From WHTX01 sp038255145 (GTDB taxonomy: Bacteria; Actinomycetota; Acidimicrobiia; Acidimicrobiales; CAIXPF01), in assembly GCA_038255145.1 (NCBI GenBank), contig JBBSLP010000040.1:1-54872 (forward strand): a stretch of DNA of 54,872 nucleotides. Reading direction: 5' to 3'. Made by a program: the position numbers and the translations under genes. The notes beneath the pieces are model-generated. The model saw only the letters and a list, made by a program, of their open reading frames with translations. It searched no databases and was not told the origin of the DNA. Shown piece by piece: positions 51,257 through 54,872 of this stretch; the stretch's first letter is position 1; each line of letters opens with the position of its first letter.

Positions 51257-52384
51257 TGGCGGAAGGTCCGGAACGAGGTCCGGCCGATGAGGGCGTCACC
51301 CGCCCGGGTGTCGAGGAGGTCGACGGCCACCGTCGCCCCCGCGGTGAACGGACCGGTGTTGGTGGGGATCTTGGCCACCAGGTTCGAGCCTTCGGCCACG
51401 ACCAGGTAGGTCAGCACCTTGCCGGTCGGGGTCGTCATGCGGGCGGCCAGCCCCACGCAGCCGCCGTCCCCCGTCATCGGCTGCACGACGATGCGGATCT
51501 CCTGCTTGGTGTAGCCCGTCGAGGTGGCCGGGGCGTTGTCGGGCGCGGCCGACGGCGTGGTGTTCGCCAGGAAGCAGGTGGTGGGCGGAGGGGCCTTGAG
51601 GGTGAGCGTGGCCGTGGCCCTGAGCTGGGTGCCGTTGTACAGCTTGACGGGGATGGCGCCCGCCACCCACGTGCCCGCGGCCTTGAGGATCTTGCCCTTG
51701 AAGGTGGCCGTCCTCAGCAACGTCAGGCCCCCGGGCGTGCCCGTCCCCGCCGGGTCGTAGGGATAGGTGACGGTCAACTGGGCCGGGCAGGCGGCCGGCT
51801 TGAGGGTCAACGTGGCCGTGGCCAGGACCTCGGTGCCGTTCATCAGCTTCACCGGGATGGCACCGGGGGCCCACGTGCCCTCGGACTTGAGGATCGTTCC
51901 CTTGAAGACGGCCGTGCGCTCCAGCGTCACCGCACCGGACGTGCCCGTCCCCGCCGGGTCGTAGGGGTAGCTGACGGTCAACTGGGACGGGCAGCTGGAG
52001 GAGGCGGTCACGGCCACGTTCGCGGGCAGCTGCCCCGTGGTCGTCAGCGTGGCGGGCCACAGGTGGCGCGAACGTCCGCGGCCGTCACGCCCACGTCCTG
52101 GGGCAACTTCCCCCCGGTGGCCAGGGTCACGTTGTCGGGGCTGAGGACCAGCTTGGCGGCACACGCCGGCTTCAGCGTGAGCGTCGCCGTGGCCAGCGGG
52201 GCCCGGTCCTCGTAGAGCGTCATCGTGACGGGGCCGGCCGCTCACCGGCCGACGTGGTGGAACGCATGGCGACGAGCAGCGCCATGCTCAGCGAACCGAC
52301 GACGACGACCCTGATCGTGACGCTGAGCACCAGCTCCACCAGGGTGAAGCCGTCCTCGTCAGCGGGCCGGCCCCGCCCCTTCAC
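51253..52384 (-). pseudogene. PilW-like prepilin gene of cassette 2, decayed
   Basis: GTG 52384 (overlapping a relic TGA of the PilV-like gene) starts a class III signal, RGRPADEDGFTLVELVLSVTI, and its helix, but the frame ends soon after AMRSTTSAGE. A second frame continues VTMTLYEDRAPLATATLTLK to PQDVGVTAADVRA; a third resumes WPATLTTTGQLPANVAVTAS and runs through two 68-residue modules to RTSFRTFRQ. The C-terminal domain corresponds to that of the gene at 48903. At least two frameshifts and a deletion separate the parts. Confidence 0.75.
51592..51999 (-). repeat. Two tandem 204-bp modules encoding a 68-residue beta-type repeat
   Basis: CTTGAG at 51595 and 51799, and CGGTCA at 51771 and 51975, are both exactly 204 bp apart. 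Each module encodes C-P-x-QLTV-YPYDPAGTGT, then FKG-ILK--GTW--GAIPVKL-NGT---ATATLTLK. A multiple of three, so frame is kept. Confidence 0.85.
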
Positions 52385-52865
52385 GCCCACTTGACCGCTC
52401 GAGCTCCTCGACATGTCTGGCCTGCGGCTCACCGACGCCGACCCCGGCGTCGACCGCACAGTCGGCGGTGGTGGGAGCGGGGACCACCGGCCAGCCGGTG
52501 CAGACGCGGAGCGTCAACTTCTGGGCCCGGAAGCCATCCACCTCGTGGCAGGTGCCGTCGAAGCCGCTGCCGTTCCAGAACTCCACCGACGCCACGGTGT
52601 CGATCTCACCCGTGGCGCACGACAGCAAGGGGGTGTCCGGTGAGCTGAGCCGCTCACCCGACGCCGCGATCAGGACCGCGGCGTCGGACAGGTCGCGGTA
52701 GGTGATGGAGGTGGAGGTGGAGGTGGAGACGAGCGTGAGGATGGAGCCGAGCACGGCGGTGACACCTATGCCCATCAACACGATGGTGACGAGCTGCTCG
52801 ACGAGGGTGAACCCGCCCTCGTCCGCGAGGCTCCGCCGTCGGCGGCGGGCGCGGAGTCGGGACAC
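52359..52865 (-). CDS. Prepilin-type (PilV-like) minor pilin of cassette 2, altered C-terminus
   Basis: A 168-residue paralogue of the gene at 50324: RRSLADEGGFTLVEQLVTIV, then LMGIGVTAVLGSILTLVSTS. STSTST is a small expansion after the helix. The C-terminus runs out of register: another frame at 52381-52398 encodes AVKWA-stop, matching the paralogue's QVVKW end, and that TGA overlaps the next gene's GTG. The called stop at 52359 therefore lies beyond the ancestral one, implying a small indel upstream. Confidence 0.78.
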   Translation of the reverse strand: MSRLRARRRRRSLADEGGFTLVEQLVTIVLMGIGVTAVLGSILTLVSTSTSTSITYRDLSDAAVLIAASGERLSSPDTPLLSCATGEIDTVASVEFWNGSGFDGTCHEVDGFRAQKLTLRVCTGWPVVPAPTTADCAVDAGVGVGEPQARHVEELERSSGREGAGPAR

Positions 52866-52990
52866 GACGGCTGTATCGGCACGTCGACTCCCCTCCTTGA
52901 CCGCAGCCGGTGACAGTGACGGCAGTCACGGGTAGCGTCGCTGGAGATCGTGCATCGTCGCTGGCGATGAGCCGTCCCGGAGGACCACCG

Positions 52991-54154
52991 ATGAACAAGA
53001 TGAAGTTCGGCATCTTCATGGCGCCGTTCCACGACCACTCGCACAACCCCAACACCGGGTTGCACCAGGACCTGAAGCTGATCCAGCACCTCGACGAGCT
53101 GGGCTTCGACGAGGCGTGGATCGGTGAGCACCACTCGTGCGGCACCGAGATCATCGCCGATCCCATGATCTTCTGTGCCACGGCGTTCGAGCGCACCCGC
53201 ACCATCAAGCTGGGCACCGGGGTGCTGTCGGTGCCCTACCACAACCCCTTGTGGACGGCGGACCGGGTGGTGCAGCTCGACCACCTGTCCCGGGGTCGGT
53301 TCATGTTCGGCGTCGGTCCCGGCGCCCTGCCCACCGATGCGGCCATGATCGGCATCGAGCCCGTCGACCAGCGGCGCATGCTCGAGGAGGGCATGGACGC
53401 CATCGTCCACCTGCTGCGCAGCGAAGAGCCGTTGACCATGAAGACCGACTGGTTCGACCTGCGCAACGCCAAGACCCAGCTGCCGCTGTACTCGGACGTC
53501 GAGATGGCGGTGGCGGCCATCGCCTCGCCGTCGGGGCCCCGCATCGCCGGCAAGCACGGGATCGGGGTGCTGTCGGTGGGGGCGACCATGCAGATCGGCG
53601 CCGACGTGCTCGCCCTGCACTACGACGTGTGGGACGAGATGGCCAAGGCCAACGGCAACGTGGCCCGGCGCGAGGACTGGCGCCTGGTGGGGCTGTTCCA
53701 CATCGCCGAGACCCGTGAGCAGGCCATGCGCGACGTCGAGTACGGCATCGAGCACTGGTTCGACTACCTGCAGCACACCGCGGCCGTACCCCACTTCGAG
53801 CCCCAGGGCGACACGTTGAAGGAGCGCATCGACTGGGTGAACGAGACGGGCATCGGCGCCATCGGCACGGCCGAGGACTGCATCGAGCAGATCGAGCGCC
53901 TGTGGAAGCAGTCGGGCGGCTTCGGCGGGTACCTGTGCATGGACCAGAACTTCGCCAACCCCCAGGCCAAGGCGCACAGCTACGAGCTGATGGCCCAGCG
54001 GGTCATGCCCCACTTCCAGAACAACACGTTCGCCCGACTGCAGGACGCGGTCATGCGGGCCCGCGAAGGCCGCCAGGCCCTCTACGACCAGCAGGCCGCC
54101 GCCCTGGCCGCCATGACCGAGAAGCACGTGGCCGAGCGGGCCAGCGCCCACTAG
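52991..54154 (+). CDS. LLM-class flavin monooxygenase (alkanal/limonene monooxygenase-like)
   Basis: A 387-residue protein: MNKMKFGIFMAPFHDHSHNP, LDELGFDEAWIGEHHSCGTE, RTIKLGTGVLSVPYHNPLWT, HLSRGRFMFGVGPGALPTDA and RIAGKHGIGVLSVGATMQIG. Length and motifs place it with the FMN-dependent alkanal monooxygenase/limonene 1,2-monooxygenase-like group rather than F420 enzymes. ATG 52991 has GGAGG 8 nt upstream. It is divergent from the pilin cassettes, with 125 bp between. Confidence 0.87.
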   Translation: MNKMKFGIFMAPFHDHSHNPNTGLHQDLKLIQHLDELGFDEAWIGEHHSCGTEIIADPMIFCATAFERTRTIKLGTGVLSVPYHNPLWTADRVVQLDHLSRGRFMFGVGPGALPTDAAMIGIEPVDQRRMLEEGMDAIVHLLRSEEPLTMKTDWFDLRNAKTQLPLYSDVEMAVAAIASPSGPRIAGKHGIGVLSVGATMQIGADVLALHYDVWDEMAKANGNVARREDWRLVGLFHIAETREQAMRDVEYGIEHWFDYLQHTAAVPHFEPQGDTLKERIDWVNETGIGAIGTAEDCIEQIERLWKQSGGFGGYLCMDQNFANPQAKAHSYELMAQRVMPHFQNNTFARLQDAVMRAREGRQALYDQQAAALAAMTEKHVAERASAH

Positions 54155-54238
54155 CTCCTACGTGCAGCAGCGGGCCACCGGACGTCGCCGGTGGCCCGGC
54201 TGTGTCGACCGTTGAGGGCGGCCCGTCTCGGGACGGCG

Positions 54239-54784
54239 CTAACCCCGCCGATACCTCTTCGCCAGGTAGTCCTCCACCCAGTTGCGGGAGCTACGCCAAC
54301 GCCCGTCCCCGCCCCGAGTCGCCTGCAGCGTTCCTCGGACTGCTGCAGTGCGGAGTGCTGCTGCAGTCACCTTCTCTGTCGCCAGAGCATCCAGCGGCAC
54401 GAGTCGCGCTGGCCCTGCTATTGCTGGCACGACGAACTTGTACAAATTGTCCAGCACCGCGCGAGCCAACAGTTCACCAATCTGACCGTAGTCGTTCGCG
54501 TCTGCGCGACGCAAAGCCTTCAAATAGTCTGATCGTTGTCTCTTGTAGATCATGGCGGGCGGGTACCCAAGCCGCACAAGGATGAGGTTCAGAACAAGTC
54601 TGCCTGTTCGTCCGTTGCCATCCAGGAAGGGATGTATCTGTTCGAATCTGCAGTGCAGGCGCGCCATCAGCTCTGGAAGCATCTCGGATCGGCTCCGCCG
54701 CTGGTTGACCTCCTCCAACCACATGGCGAGGTCAGACCTAGATACATGAGGTGTTGACGCGAACGTAGGTTCGATACGCGACAA
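54239..54784 (-). CDS. Fic-domain protein, N-terminally short
   Basis: A 181-residue Fic protein with the complete active-site motif HPFLDGNGRTGR (His51 to Arg62), so AMP or another nucleotide group could be transferred to a target hydroxyl. The C-terminal about 70 residues look like the winged-helix tail of Fic/DOC regulators (VTAAALRTAAVRGTLQATRG). The frame starts at TTG 54784, three codons after an in-frame TGA, and the usual N-terminal helices with the inhibitory S/TxxxE(G/N) are not present, so it is probably truncated. GC content is visibly lower than in the rest of the window, which suggests transfer. Confidence 0.8.
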   Translation of the reverse strand: MSRIEPTFASTPHVSRSDLAMWLEEVNQRRSRSEMLPELMARLHCRFEQIHPFLDGNGRTGRLVLNLILVRLGYPPAMIYKRQRSDYLKALRRADANDYGQIGELLARAVLDNLYKFVVPAIAGPARLVPLDALATEKVTAAALRTAAVRGTLQATRGGDGRWRSSRNWVEDYLAKRYRRG

Positions 54785-54872
54785 GGTGCCTGTTCAGGAC
54801 GGATAATCGGGGCTGCGAAACCCGTCCGATCGCCGTCTTGAAAGGCACCTGTCAGGTGAAGACTGTAGCGAA

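Noticed and set aside
1..54872. tRNA, rRNA, riboswitch or CRISPR features
   Set aside because: I looked for cloverleaf-type ends, rRNA conserved stretches and spaced repeats and recognised none; a covariance-model scan would be decisive.

Overview
The window is very GC-rich, dense with G/C-ending codons and without any recognisable tRNA, rRNA or CRISPR array. Its gene content fits a high-GC actinobacterium: a 13E12/DUF222 HNH protein, five luciferase-like (LLM) flavin oxidoreductases, several family III CoA-transferases, Thr-rich secreted linkers, and many apparently leaderless genes with a TANNNT -10 box 6-9 nt before the start codon. Class Acidimicrobiia is my best guess; this is inference from gene style, not a phylogenetic test.

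Layout. 1-2480: end of an IS5-type element, an SOS-boxed HNH protein and an ECF-type sigma factor. 2525-13114: an eight-gene minus-strand catabolic operon (substrate-binding lipoprotein, LLM, SMP-30 lactonase, two paired CoA-transferases, acyl-CoA dehydrogenase, third CoA-transferase, LLM) headed by a GntR/FadR-type regulator. Matching 12-bp palindromes lie in front of the regulator and of the first structural gene. 13204-21523: miscellaneous genes (AlkZ-like winged-helix protein, LLM, lipoprotein, EthD protein, two MFS exporters, class C serine hydrolase). 21528-24624: a GH13 trehalose-synthase-like enzyme, a TIGR03885-like LLM protein and a shortened DUF72 protein, translationally coupled. 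24761-27847: WYL regulator with a perfect operator palindrome, a broken PPOX-family gene and a membrane diguanylate cyclase. 28138-28462: transposase debris. 28592-38008: a second catabolic block (HpaB/AbfD-family protein with TetR regulator, fused double CoA-transferase plus acyl-CoA dehydrogenase, TetR regulator plus carotenoid oxygenase). 38066-47545: M23 peptidase, PadR pair, esterase, VOC protein, secreted TIM-barrel-like protein, lipoprotein, MFS relic, broken membrane protein and an ASCH-like protein. 47548-52865: two tandem copies of a three-gene minor-pilin cassette, the upstream copy decaying. 52991-54784: a further LLM monooxygenase and an N-terminally short Fic protein in less GC-rich DNA.

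Two themes stand out. First, short tandem repeats whose unit is not a multiple of three break, or sit at the ends of, several genes: 5 bp x2 in the transporter lipoprotein, 14 bp x4 at the regulator's 3' end, 20 bp x5 in the fused CoA-transferase, 7 bp x3 in a membrane protein. In three of these genes, removing whole repeat units restores the reading frame, so they are either contingency (phase-variable) loci, fresh decay, or assembly errors. Second, CoA-transferases occur as pairs: an upstream/N-terminal unit without the catalytic Asp (Gln or Glu instead) and a downstream/C-terminal unit that keeps it, once as two adjacent genes and once as a fusion. This points to an asymmetric CoA-transferase used in catabolism of an unknown carboxylic acid.
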